A program made the translations under genes and the position numbers. From Sulfurimonas sp. (lineage in GTDB: Bacteria > Campylobacterota > Campylobacteria > Campylobacterales > Sulfurimonadaceae), in contig NZ_CP093397.1 of NCBI RefSeq assembly GCF_029027585.1, positions 1-64,000 on the forward strand: 64,000 bases of DNA. Reading direction: 5' to 3'. Under the pieces are notes generated by a model, which saw nothing but the letters and a program-made list of their open reading frames with translations, had not been told where the DNA came from and searched no databases. This document shows, piece after piece, positions 29,176 through 36,214 of the stretch; positions within the stretch are counted from its first letter, which is position 1; every line of letters starts with the position of its first letter.

Positions 29176-31000
29176 ATTTATCCTTTAATTCTTGAATTAT
29201 ATTTTTTAGTTCATCAGCTTTTGTATTGTTTGGTATAGGTTCTGAGAAATAAACAGTTATTTGTCTTCGTTTGAAAAAACTTTTTTTCTTTTTTGGTTTG
29301 TACTTTGAGAATGAACTTCCAAAAACTCCATCTATAAAATAGGGAACTATAACACCATTATAATCAGTTGGTATGATTTCATAGCCTTTATAAAATTTTC
29401 CCAATTCTCCATCTGTGCTTATTCCACCTTCTGGATACATACCAACTATTTTTCCATTTAAAAGTCGTTTATGTGCCTCTTTGAAAGCATCTTTAGATGC
29501 TTTAGGAGATACTGGGATAGCTTCTCCTTTTTTAAAAAATGCATGAAAAAATTTCCAGTTGTATATATCTTTATCCATTAAAAAGTTTATGCGTCTAGCA
29601 AGTGGAAGCTGAACAATAATCCAATCTAACCAACTCACATGATTTCCTAAAAGAAGTACAGCACCCTCAGGTACATTTTGTAAACCAACATAAGTATATG
29701 AATGTCTAAAACTAGAAAACAACTCCATTACTGCCCAAAAACTAAGAACTTGATACCTTTTTAAAAGTAAAAAACTAAGAAGAACTCCAACAATTGCCAT
29801 CGCATAAATGAGGATTCCACCACTAATAGAGTGGTAAGCAAAAATAGTTGTTAAAACTAAAAATGAAAACATAAAAATATTTTGTATGAAATTATTACCA
29901 GCTAAAATAGTTCCTAGATGTACTCGTGGAGAAAGAAACTGAATTTGTGCATTTAAAGGTACCATTAAAAAGCCACTGAAAATTCCAAAAAGCATAAAAA
30001 TAACTGCTAATTGACCTAATGAAGTTGAAGTTGGAACAAGAAAGACAACTATAGTTAAACCTATCGCACCAATAGCGGATAAACCTGTATTTATAAAATA
30101 CTTTGAAAATTTTGCCGCCATGATAGAGCCTATAACTATACCAATACCGGCTAATGCCATCACACCTTGAACAAAGATAGTATTTGTTACACCTAGCTTA
30201 CTCTTTGCATACTCTCCAAAAACTGCTAAAACAACTTGAGAGATAGACCAAAAAAGACTTAGAGCAATTATGGCTTCAAAAATCTCTTTTTTTCTTTTTA
30301 TAATTTTCATATTTTTATGAAGATAGGCACCTATTAAATAGCGTCTAAGTTTAAAACTTTTTTCACTTCTTACTATCATTTTATTTGGAAGTTTAGATGC
30401 TAAAAACCATTCTAGTACAGAACTAATTACAAGAAGCCAACCAAGAGGAGCAACAACTTTTAAAATATCTTCTTTGCTCTCAAAACCATTTCCAAGCATT
30501 CCTTCAAATAAGACTGTATAAAAAAGAATTCCACCTAAGATAGCAACCGTTGTAACTGCTTGAATCGCTCCATTTCCAGCACTTATAAACTTTATGCCAA
30601 CTAACTCTTTTATATAACCGTATTTTGCAGGTCCATAGATGGCACTTTGAAAAGCAAGTACAAAAGTCATACCAAAAGCTACATAAAAATGTCCATGATA
30701 GTAAGAATATGTTATCCCTAAAGTAATAAAAATGGCAAAAATAGAAGAATACTCCATAATTTTATTTTTAGGAAATCTATCTGCTAAGAAACCAGAAGGA
30801 GAAAACATCAAGATAAAAGGTAAAAGGATAAGAGCATTTATGATAGCTGTTAAAACTATAAGTGTATCGCCATCATAAACTTTAAATATTGTATTTTGTA
30901 TGATGATTTTATGACCTAAATCTGTAAAGGCGTTTAAAAAGATAACTATAAGATAGTTAATCAGCCCTACGATACCAAAAAGAGTATCTTTTTTTTGCAT
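29162..31000 (-). CDS. MFS transporter fused to 1-acylglycerol-3-phosphate acyltransferase
   Basis: 612 residues. Residues 1-420 form about 12 membrane helices of an LplT-like lysophospholipid transporter. Residues 430-612 are a PlsC domain with NHVSWLDW (H-x4-D) and MYPEGGISTDG. This is the LplT-Aas arrangement without the acyl-ACP synthetase domain. It likely flips lysophospholipid inward and reacylates it. Its stop overlaps dgkA, and DUF695/RraB-like protein lies 0 nt upstream. Confidence 0.88.
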   Translation of the reverse strand: MQKKDTLFGIVGLINYLIVIFLNAFTDLGHKIIIQNTIFKVYDGDTLIVLTAIINALILLPFILMFSPSGFLADRFPKNKIMEYSSIFAIFITLGITYSYYHGHFYVAFGMTFVLAFQSAIYGPAKYGYIKELVGIKFISAGNGAIQAVTTVAILGGILFYTVLFEGMLGNGFESKEDILKVVAPLGWLLVISSVLEWFLASKLPNKMIVRSEKSFKLRRYLIGAYLHKNMKIIKRKKEIFEAIIALSLFWSISQVVLAVFGEYAKSKLGVTNTIFVQGVMALAGIGIVIGSIMAAKFSKYFINTGLSAIGAIGLTIVVFLVPTSTSLGQLAVIFMLFGIFSGFLMVPLNAQIQFLSPRVHLGTILAGNNFIQNIFMFSFLVLTTIFAYHSISGGILIYAMAIVGVLLSFLLLKRYQVLSFWAVMELFSSFRHSYTYVGLQNVPEGAVLLLGNHVSWLDWIIVQLPLARRINFLMDKDIYNWKFFHAFFKKGEAIPVSPKASKDAFKEAHKRLLNGKIVGMYPEGGISTDGELGKFYKGYEIIPTDYNGVIVPYFIDGVFGSSFSKYKPKKKKSFFKRRQITVYFSEPIPNNTKADELKNIIQELKDKYETK

Positions 31001-31723
31001 CTACTCTTCGTCCTCGTTGATTAAAAGTGTACTCCAACCTTCATAATAACCATGATCTATTTTTATTTTTTCAAATAATGTACTTACTATTTTTTGTACT
31101 TCTATCTCTGTAACATTATGATTATTTACAAGAGCTACACCATGTTCAAAATCTTCGGTACTTATTTCATCTTTAAAACTAAAACCTTCTAAATCAAGAG
31201 TATTTACAAATCTGTTCTTCTGAGTTGGTGTTTCAAAAGAAATATAATGTTCAACATCTCTAGATATTTCTAAATCTTCACCCTCTTCTTGAAGTAAAAA
31301 AATGATTTTAGCACTTTGTATATGACATAGTTCAAGTTCTGTTGGTTCGAGCTGTGCCTCATAAAAGCCCCACTTTGTATCTCTCACAATATTACTTTCG
31401 TAAACATACTCTGATGGAGCTAAAATATTTTTCACTATTGCATCTAGTCTTTTTGAATCATAAGAATAAAAATAGAACTCACTCCACCCATCAACAACCC
31501 TACTTCCAACATATACGGCTCTTTGATTATGTTCTAGTGCGATGATTAAAGATTCTTTAGTTTCTAAAAACTCTTCATAAGATTCTTCATTTGCTTCTAG
31601 GGCATCATTTTTCACAAACACACTAAGTAACCAAGGGTTCATCTCTTTTGATTCTAAAGCTTCTAAATTAACTTCTATACTTATTTCATTCTTTTCTTCG
31701 ACTCTTGTAAATAATTCTCTCAT
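31001..31723 (-). CDS. DUF695/RraB-like protein
   Basis: 240 residues, acidic and cytoplasmic. The N-terminal part (about 15-130) resembles DUF695, with NPWLLSVFVKND and VYVGSRVVDGWSEFYFY. The C-terminal part (about 145-235) has HGVALVNNHNV and the DHGYYEGWSTLLI motif typical of the RraB-type ribonuclease E regulator fold. The function of such fusions is unknown. It is the first gene of the minus-strand run, with a good -10 box upstream. Confidence 0.65.
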   Translation of the reverse strand: MRELFTRVEEKNEISIEVNLEALESKEMNPWLLSVFVKNDALEANEESYEEFLETKESLIIALEHNQRAVYVGSRVVDGWSEFYFYSYDSKRLDAIVKNILAPSEYVYESNIVRDTKWGFYEAQLEPTELELCHIQSAKIIFLLQEEGEDLEISRDVEHYISFETPTQKNRFVNTLDLEGFSFKDEISTEDFEHGVALVNNHNVTEIEVQKIVSTLFEKIKIDHGYYEGWSTLLINEDEE

Positions 31724-31746
31724 ATACTCTCTATATTTTTTTATTT

Positions 31747-31752
31747 ATTATA
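31747..31752 (-). promoter_or_regulatory. -10 box of the 31.7 to 28.8 kb operon
   Basis: TATAAT on the minus strand, preceded by GC in the extended position, about 24 bp upstream of the DUF695/RraB-like ATG. Confidence 0.5.
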
Positions 31753-31787
31753 GCTAATTTATGATTAAGCCCTAAATCTTGATAATG

Positions 31788-31816
31788 TTGATTGACAAAC
31801 TAACTTATGGTACAAT
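31788..31816 (+). promoter_or_regulatory. Candidate antisense RNA promoter in the type I toxin locus
   Basis: TTGATT (31788-31793), a 17-bp spacer and TACAAT (31811-31816) form a good sigma-70 promoter reading toward the toxin gene on the other strand. The -10 lies inside the 16-bp palindrome TGGTACAATTGTACCA (31808-31823), which could be an operator or part of the toxin mRNA 3' hairpin. An RNA starting near 31823 would be antisense to the toxin mRNA. Confidence 0.5.
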
Positions 31817-31830
31817 TGTACCAATGGAGT

Positions 31831-31850
31831 GAGAGCGAAAGCTCCCACAC
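31831..31850 (-). terminator. Hairpin after the small hydrophobic ORF
   Basis: On the minus strand GTGGGAGC-TTTC-GCTCTCAC forms an 8-bp stem with one G-U pair, right after the toxin stop. A second hairpin from the palindrome at 31808-31823 follows. Neither has a strong U tract, so this may be an mRNA stability structure rather than a terminator. A weaker closing helix could pair GGAGTGAG (31825-31832) with CTTACTCC (31939-31946). Confidence 0.4.
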
Positions 31851-31851
31851 T

Positions 31852-31908
31852 TTAATATAACGGTATTGCGAGTACCATTAAAACCATTAGCACAATGAAA
31901 AACTTCAC
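31852..31908 (-). CDS. Candidate type I toxin: 18-residue hydrophobic peptide
   Basis: GTG at 31908 reads MKFFIVLMVLMVLAIPLY and a TAA. The peptide is a single membrane helix with one charged residue, the usual form of type I toxins. An AAGGAGG Shine-Dalgarno lies 8 nt upstream, the best in the neighbourhood. It is held in a hairpin (arms 31911-31919 and 31928-31935, loop AAAAAA) that pairs GGAG with CTCC and would mask it, as in Helicobacter AapA mRNAs. Structured hairpins follow the stop, and an opposing promoter reads antisense. A possible toxin promoter has TATACT at 32006..32001. Translation is not shown; a short leader peptide is the main alternative. Confidence 0.5.
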   Translation of the reverse strand: MKFFIVLMVLMVLAIPLY

Positions 31909-31910
31909 TG

Positions 31911-31935
31911 GCGTATCCTCCTTTTTTGGAGATAC
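31911..31935 (-). promoter_or_regulatory. Shine-Dalgarno-masking hairpin
   Basis: On the minus strand GTATCTCC, an A-rich loop and GGAGGATAC pair into a stem of 8 bp with one bulged base. The 3' arm contains the AAGGAGG ribosome binding site of the 18-residue peptide, so the structure should block translation until opened. Confidence 0.5.
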
Positions 31936-32106
31936 CCACTTACTCCACTCCCTATTATCACCCAGTCGCAGAAGAAATCAACACCAGTTGTACAGAAATA
32001 AGTATAGTGTTTTTTTAGAATAGAGTGTAAAAGTATGACAAATTGCAATAATTTTCAACTAATCACAATCTGTGAGTAGTTTCCTCTCATGATTAAGAGC
32101 TAAGGG

Positions 32107-32275
32107 TCAGGAACATTTTGATAGTATACAAACAAGATAAAATAGAAACCTTTCAATAATCAATGCATATATAGGTGCTTATTCACAAGTAGAAGTAGCC
32201 CAATATTTAGGAGTGTCAAAATCTTTAATATTAAAAATTTTAAAAAGTTGAGATTTGTTTATAGGGGTGATTGTA
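32107..32275 (+). pseudogene. Remnant of a second REP-associated transposase 3' end
   Basis: Sequence from 32107 matches the region 35230-35396 at the end of the transposase: the same frame reads QEHFDSIQTR, a stop, then NRNLSIINAYIGAYSQVEVA and GVSKSLI. It ends in a degraded copy of the REP-like repeat (GGGGTGAT near 32264). Only the C-terminal helix-turn-helix part remains, with an in-frame TAA. The minus-strand ORF across it is a shadow. Confidence 0.7.
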
Positions 32276-32387
32276 GTGAGTATAAGTTCTTTCTGTTGAA
32301 TAACTATAGTGTTTAAATCTAATCTCGAACTAATTCTAATAATTTTCTTTTTACTTCCATATTCCAACCTTTGGCTTAAGTATCATC

Positions 32388-32464
32388 ATGAGTGTTATGT
32401 AAGTTTTTGAACAATTAACACTCATTTGAAGCTGTTATTTTTCCATGAGACAATTAACAATCAT
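32388..32464. repeat. Repeated ATTAACA(A/C)TCAT half-sites
   Basis: ATGAGTGTTAT (32388-32398) faces ATTAACACTCAT (32414-32425) as an inverted pair, and ATTAACAATCAT occurs at 32453-32464. The same sequence returns in the inverted repeat at 32547-32575. They look like binding sites for one regulator in an otherwise empty stretch (32276-32642). Confidence 0.45.
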
Positions 32465-32546
32465 CTTAGTTTTAAGTATAATAGGTAAAATATTCATTAT
32501 AATGCAAAAGTATGACAAATAGTCATATTTTATAGAAACTTTATTA

Positions 32547-32605
32547 ATTAACAATCATTAAGCATGATAGTTAATGATTTATTTTAAGCTTACTCTATAT
32601 ATAAT
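32547..32605 (+). promoter_or_regulatory. Inverted repeat and promoter of the 32.6 kb gene
   Basis: ATTAACAATCAT (32547-32558) and ATGATAGTTAAT (32564-32575) are inverted with 11 of 12 matches and a 5-nt spacer. A TATAAT at 32600-32605 lies 38 bp before the GTG start of the next gene. The repeat sits just upstream of the -35 position, a place suited to an activator or auto-repressor. Confidence 0.5.
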
Positions 32606-32642
32606 GATGTTGAATAAATAGTTATGTATCTAGGAGGAGAAA

Positions 32643-33302
32643 GTGCTAAATGATTTAGATGGAAAAATGATTGATGGACTTGAATTTTGTTCAAAGGTCT
32701 ATTGTTTATTCGAAAAGCTTAGAATAAAAGAAGGTGGATGTGAGAAAATCCCTCTTAGAGAGACATCTTTTGGCAAGCTAATGATAGAAGAACTGCTTCC
32801 TATTTGCCGGTATGTACAAATGTGCTATCGAGCAGGCCGTTATATATCTGTTAAATGGATTAACGGTAATCAAACCTATGATGCTGTATTAGTTCAAAGA
32901 GGGGATTATGTTGAACTTGGATACTACCCTGAGAATGCATTTTTAGAAGTAACATCCGCAATGCATGAGAATGAACATTGGACATGGAAACTTAGTCCCG
33001 CTTTTTCTCCTGAAGGTGTAAAAAGGGGAAAAGATGGAACTAGAGTATGTGAGCCTGTGATATTCACAAATATGGAACATGTAGAAAATTTTGTTCCTCT
33101 TGTATTGAAAAGTATAGAAGTTAAGTCAAAGAAAAATTACCCAAAAAATACATCATTAATTGTACAGTGTTTTTTAAATACTCTTTACTTAAATAATGAG
33201 TGGGAATACTTAATTGATAAAGTGAGAGAGAATGTGAAGGACCACCCGTTTAACGAACTACTCGTTTTTGATGGGCTTAACCAAAAAACGGTAATTATTT
33301 AG
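32643..33302 (+). CDS. Hypothetical protein of the accessory island
   Basis: 219 residues starting at GTG, chosen because AGGAGGAG lies 4-11 nt upstream. No signal peptide or membrane helix. Residues about 70-130 appear beta-rich (RYISVKWINGN, YDAVLVQRGDYVELGYYP) and the C-terminus is helical. HENEHWTW and several Cys and His are scattered without a clear metal motif. No family was recognised. It stands beside transposase remnants and toxin-antitoxin genes and has its own promoter with an inverted repeat, so it may be a defence or stress gene brought by transfer; that is inference. Confidence 0.55.
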   Translation: MLNDLDGKMIDGLEFCSKVYCLFEKLRIKEGGCEKIPLRETSFGKLMIEELLPICRYVQMCYRAGRYISVKWINGNQTYDAVLVQRGDYVELGYYPENAFLEVTSAMHENEHWTWKLSPAFSPEGVKRGKDGTRVCEPVIFTNMEHVENFVPLVLKSIEVKSKKNYPKNTSLIVQCFLNTLYLNNEWEYLIDKVRENVKDHPFNELLVFDGLNQKTVII

Positions 33303-33381
33303 ATGGTATTATAAATTGGAGTAAATACATAACAAATCAGAAAGATGCACCTAAAAACAATATTAAAAAGAAGGAATATAA

Positions 33382-33867
33382 ATGGAAAATTTACCGTTAA
33401 TACAGAAAATAATGAAAATATCGATAGTAATAGTGATAACAGTAGTGGTACTATTTATATTTTTAGGTAAGACAAGGTTAGATAGTAAAATTATCAATTA
33501 TATATATCTTAATGAGTTTACTACTGTAGAATACTTAGCAGAAAAGGCAAGTAAATATAATGAAATGCTTCCTATTGATATAAATGACAATCTTAGTATA
33601 AACAGTAGTAGTGCCGAGGACTCAAAACTAATTTTTAATTTTACAATAAAAAATATAGATTTTAAACAAGAAGATACATATGTAAAAAGTGTTACAGATT
33701 ATTTTACAGTTAAAGAAATAAATTTAATTAGAGAACAAAGATGTAAAAGTAAGAATTTTAGGATTTTAATTGATAGTGGCAATGAAATTATAAATGCATA
33801 CTATACCAAGGATAAAACACATATTTTAAGTGTAGTTGTAAAAAAATCAGATTGTAAGAAGATATAA
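33382..33867 (+). CDS. Membrane-anchored hypothetical protein
   Basis: 161 residues with one N-terminal membrane helix (about 12-30), rest outside the cytoplasm. Two late cysteines (near 115 and 158) could form a disulfide. AAGAAGGAA precedes the ATG. It begins 80 nt after the previous island gene and ends directly at a REP-like repeat. No family was recognised. The low GC and place among mobile elements suggest accessory DNA. Confidence 0.55.
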   Translation: MENLPLIQKIMKISIVIVITVVVLFIFLGKTRLDSKIINYIYLNEFTTVEYLAEKASKYNEMLPIDINDNLSINSSSAEDSKLIFNFTIKNIDFKQEDTYVKSVTDYFTVKEINLIREQRCKSKNFRILIDSGNEIINAYYTKDKTHILSVVVKKSDCKKI

Positions 33868-33899
33868 TATACACCCCTGTGAATGAATCTCCACTTTTA
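33867..33899 (+). repeat. REP-like repeat copy 1
   Basis: Core CACCCCTGTGAATGAATCTC followed by CACTTTTA. The same 30-bp sequence recurs at 34512, in inverse orientation at 35367, and in diverged form at 36065. It abuts the stop of the preceding gene. Confidence 0.8.
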
Positions 33900-33972
33900 G
33901 AATTTACTGAAGAAAGAGGCTGAATTTTTCACAGTTTCTCGTACTTGTTATATCTGAACTTACGAGTAATTT

Positions 33973-34221
33973 CTATTTATAATGGTTTGTAAACATCACT
34001 ATCTCAACAGTACTTTCATCAATATAAATAAAAATGGCTCTATATTTTCTATCTAATCTAAATGAATAAAGCAACCTATCTTTTGGTTCTAACAATTCAG
34101 TATTTAAAGAAGGATAAAAAGGGTCTTGTTCAAAAAACTTTTTAGCTTTTTTATACTTCTTCTCTAAGTTATGCGTTTTGAGGTATTTATCTAAATCATC
34201 TCTAATTTGCTTAATTATCAT
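33973..34221 (-). CDS. RelE/ParE-type toxin
   Basis: 82 residues with the fold pattern of RelE-superfamily toxins: two N-terminal helices, then beta strands with RLLYSFRLDRKYRAIFIY and EIVMFTNHYK, which carry the basic residues and terminal His/Tyr used by such RNases. It overlaps the upstream antitoxin gene by 11 bp, as usual in antitoxin-toxin operons. The target (ribosome-dependent mRNA cleavage or gyrase) is not readable. Confidence 0.65.
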   Translation of the reverse strand: MIIKQIRDDLDKYLKTHNLEKKYKKAKKFFEQDPFYPSLNTELLEPKDRLLYSFRLDRKYRAIFIYIDESTVEIVMFTNHYK

Positions 34222-34450
34222 TGTAAACTGAACTCTTTTTTAAACCATCTTCCAAGTCTTTTAAGAAATCATCTGAATAATCTTCTTTTTGAAAATCACT
34301 CATTACATTCTCAATTTTATCTTTTTTAAATTTTTTAAAATAAAGTTCTTTTTCTACTATTTTATTTTTAATTTGTTCAATTTCATTTAATGACATTTGA
34401 GAAATTAAAGTTAAAATATTTGGTAATGATACATTTACTGCTAGTTGCAT
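34211..34450 (-). CDS. Antitoxin of the RelE/ParE-type pair
   Basis: 79 residues, acidic C-terminal half (DFLKDLEDGLKK) and a helical N-terminus likely to bind DNA or dimerise. It precedes the toxin and overlaps it by 11 bp. Its promoter has TATAAT (34485..34480) and an inverted repeat upstream, consistent with autoregulation. The antitoxin family was not identified. Confidence 0.6.
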   Translation of the reverse strand: MQLAVNVSLPNILTLISQMSLNEIEQIKNKIVEKELYFKKFKKDKIENVMSDFQKEDYSDDFLKDLEDGLKKSSVYNDN

Positions 34451-34479
34451 AATTTACTCCAATAATACAGGTCTAGATA

Positions 34480-34509
34480 ATTATAACCAAACTCAAGTGA
34501 AAATCACTT
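34480..34509 (-). promoter_or_regulatory. Promoter and operator of the minus-strand toxin-antitoxin pair
   Basis: Minus-strand TATAAT at 34485..34480, with AAGTGA (34495-34500) and TCACTT (34504-34509) forming a perfect 6-bp inverted repeat around 3 nt just upstream. Such operators usually bind the antitoxin or the complex. Confidence 0.5.
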
Positions 34510-34511
34510 AA

Positions 34512-34543
34512 ATATACACCCCTGTGAATGAATCTCCACTTTT
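34512..34543 (+). repeat. REP-like repeat copy 2, upstream of the transposase
   Basis: Identical to copy 1 over 31 bp (ATATACACCCCTGTGAATGA onward). It lies about 100 bp upstream of the transposase start and faces the inverted copy at its 3' end. Confidence 0.8.
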
Positions 34544-34642
34544 AAAAAACTAATATAAAAGAAAAGTATTTCAATTTGTCATATATTTAATCATGATAAA
34601 CAATAGATGCTATTGTTTGAAATCATAGATAAGGATTATAAT

Positions 34643-35248
34643 ATGCCTACAAGATTGAGAGTAGATTTAGCTGGTTATCATCATATTATTAACAGAGGTG
34701 TAAACAGATGTAATGTGTTCAATCACGATAGTGATAAAGATATGTTTTTACAAATTATAAATAAAGCTGCCACACTAGAAAAAGTAACTTTACATGACTA
34801 TGTTTTGATGGACAATCACTATCACTTTCTTATAGAAACTACAAAAGAGAATTTATCCATATTTATGAGAAGTGTAAATGCCAACTATGCTAAATATTTT
34901 AATAAAAAGTATAGTCGTAGCGGTCATTTATGGCAAGATAGATATAAATCAAAATACATAACTACCCAAAACTATTTATATGTTCTTCTTAGATATATTG
35001 AAAACAACCCTATAGAAGCTGGGCTTTGTGAAAATATTGGAGAGTACCCATATACTTTTGCACACTCTATTTATAAGGCAAGAGATATTTTTCCTTGTTC
35101 TAATGCATCTATACTTATAAATGAATTTGATATTCACACATTGAGTGAATTTTTAGATAAAAAGATAACTAAAAAAGAGTTAGACTTTTTAAAAGAGAAA
35201 CAAAAACAAAAAATTATAAAAAAAGCATTTTCAAGAACATTTCGATAG
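34643..35248 (+). CDS. REP-associated tyrosine transposase (Y1/IS200-like)
   Basis: Starts at ATG 34643, where AAGGA lies 8 nt upstream and family members begin MPTRLRVD; the frame itself opens earlier at TTG 34607. About 200 residues of the Transposase_17 (RAYT) family: HIINRGVNR near the N-terminus, the HUH-type pair in DNHYHFLIE, and the catalytic-tyrosine helix in NANYAKYFNKKYSRSGHLW. These enzymes nick single-stranded DNA at REP hairpins and are usually single copy and domesticated. The frame stops at 35246, but the natural C-terminus with a helix-turn-helix continues in another frame to 35405, so one base change has cut it. REP-like repeats flank it. Confidence 0.85.
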   Translation: MPTRLRVDLAGYHHIINRGVNRCNVFNHDSDKDMFLQIINKAATLEKVTLHDYVLMDNHYHFLIETTKENLSIFMRSVNANYAKYFNKKYSRSGHLWQDRYKSKYITTQNYLYVLLRYIENNPIEAGLCENIGEYPYTFAHSIYKARDIFPCSNASILINEFDIHTLSEFLDKKITKKELDFLKEKQKQKIIKKAFSRTFR

Positions 35249-35405
35249 TATACAAACAAGACAAGACAGAAATCTCTCTATAATAAATGCATATCTTGAT
35301 GGTTATTCACAAGTAGAAATAGCCCAATATTTAGGAGTATCAAAATCTTTAATATCAAAAGTAATAAAAAGTGGTGATTCACTCACAGGGGTGAATGGCA
35401 TATAG
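35230..35405 (+). pseudogene. Frame-shifted C-terminus of the transposase
   Basis: In the +1 frame relative to the transposase the sequence reads QEHFDSIQTRQDRNLSIINA, then a helix-turn-helix (YSQVEIAQYLGVSKSLISK), and ends SGDSLTGVNGI and a stop at 35403-35405. The same peptide is seen in the remnant at 32.1 kb, so it is the true family C-terminus. The last codons overlap the REP-like repeat. Confidence 0.75.
35367..35396 (-). repeat. REP-like repeat copy 3, inverted
   Basis: Reverse complement of copies 1 and 2 with two or three changes (ATTCACCCCTGTGAGTGAAT when read on the minus strand). With copy 2 it brackets the transposase as an inverted pair, the usual REP-RAYT layout. Confidence 0.78.
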
Positions 35406-35451
35406 AGGAAAGAGGACTCTACTAATCGATGAAAGGATAAAACTATACACT

Positions 35452-35488
35452 AAAACTTAAGCGAACTTCACTTAAGTTTTGATATAAT
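35452..35488 (+). promoter_or_regulatory. Promoter and operator of the plus-strand toxin-antitoxin pair
   Basis: AAAACTTAAG (35452-35461) and CTTAAGTTTT (35471-35480) are a perfect 10-bp inverted repeat with a 9-nt spacer, directly upstream of TATAAT (35483-35488). The antitoxin ATG is at 35518 with GAAGGA as ribosome site. The dyad covers the -35 region, fitting an autorepressor; it could also act as a terminator for the transposase. Confidence 0.6.
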
Positions 35489-35517
35489 GAACTTTCAATA
35501 AATGAGAAGGATAGTTT

Positions 35518-35763
35518 ATGCAAACTTTATCAATACAGATACAAGATGCTTATATGCAACAGTTTATGAATTTTGTAAAAGAAAGTCATTCAAATATAAC
35601 TGTTTCAAAAGATAAAAATCTTGAACTTGACCCATACTTTTATGAAAGACAAAAACAATTACACCAAGACTTAGAAGAAGTAGAAAGTGAAAAAGCTGAA
35701 ATGGTTTCACATAATGATTTATGGAACAACATAAACAGCCACTTAAAATCTATAGATAGTTAG
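35518..35763 (+). CDS. Antitoxin, first gene of a ParE/RelE-type pair
   Basis: 81 residues. The N-terminus (TLSIQIQDAYMQQFMNFVK) looks like the strand-helix of a ribbon-helix-helix or similar short antitoxin, followed by an acidic helical region that would wrap the toxin. The stop is directly followed by the toxin ATG (TAGATG). The inverted repeat at its promoter suggests autoregulation. Confidence 0.7.
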   Translation: MQTLSIQIQDAYMQQFMNFVKESHSNITVSKDKNLELDPYFYERQKQLHQDLEEVESEKAEMVSHNDLWNNINSHLKSIDS

Positions 35764-36048
35764 ATGCAAATAATCTATAAGAAAACTTTTGAAAAACAAT
35801 TGCTTCATATAGTCAATTATATAGCTCAAGATAAAATTAATGCAAGTACAAATTTTGCCAGAGAACTTGAAAAATTAATATTCTTAATTCCTGACAACCC
35901 TCTAAAATATAAACCATCAATTTATTTTAAAAATGAAAATGTAAGAGATATGACCTATAAAGGTTATACGATAATTTACAAAGTAAGCTTTCAAAAGAAT
36001 ACAATTGAAGTTTTAAGAATATTTAACCAAAATAAGCCCACTAATTAA
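35764..36048 (+). CDS. ParE/RelE-type toxin
   Basis: 94 residues of the RelE/ParE superfamily: MQIIYKKTFEKQLLHIVNYI opening strand-helix, DNPLKYKPSIYF, VRDMTYKGYTIIYKV and a closing VLRIFNQNKP strand. It follows its antitoxin with no gap. A REP-like repeat lies 16 nt after the stop. ParE members poison gyrase and RelE members cleave mRNA; the sequence alone does not decide. Confidence 0.75.
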   Translation: MQIIYKKTFEKQLLHIVNYIAQDKINASTNFARELEKLIFLIPDNPLKYKPSIYFKNENVRDMTYKGYTIIYKVSFQKNTIEVLRIFNQNKPTN

Positions 36049-36064
36049 AAAACTAGAAAACTAG

Positions 36065-36097
36065 ATATACGCCCCTGTGAATGAATCTCACTTTTAA
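36065..36097 (+). repeat. REP-like repeat copy 4
   Basis: ATATACGCCCCTGTGAATGA and flanking bases match copies 1 and 2 with one substitution and one missing base. It marks the right end of the accessory island. Confidence 0.72.
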
Positions 36098-36153
36098 ATA
36101 TAAACAAATATCAATAGTGTTTCAATGGGTTTTATATTTTAAAAACTTAATAA

Positions 36154-36193
36154 AGAGGATTGACAAAACATATAAAATTATATACAATCCTCT
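36154..36193 (+). promoter_or_regulatory. Strong promoter within an inverted repeat, FMN-binding operon
   Basis: TTGACA (36160-36165), a 17-bp spacer and TACAAT (36183-36188) form an almost consensus sigma-70 promoter. AGAGGATTG (36154-36162) and CAATCCTCT (36185-36193) are a perfect 9-bp inverted repeat whose arms cover the -35 and -10 with centres 31 bp apart, about three helical turns. A repressor binding both arms would shut the promoter. Confidence 0.7.
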
Positions 36194-36214
36194 AAATTTA
36201 ACAAAAGATTTTTT

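Noticed and set aside
31822-31950. Riboswitch or IS end as explanation of the hairpins near 31.9 kb
   Set aside because: No known riboswitch core was recognised and no downstream gene fits; the small peptide with a masked ribosome site explains the main hairpin better.
32179-32367. Minus-strand 62-residue ORF
   Set aside because: It is antisense to the transposase remnant and has no ribosome site.
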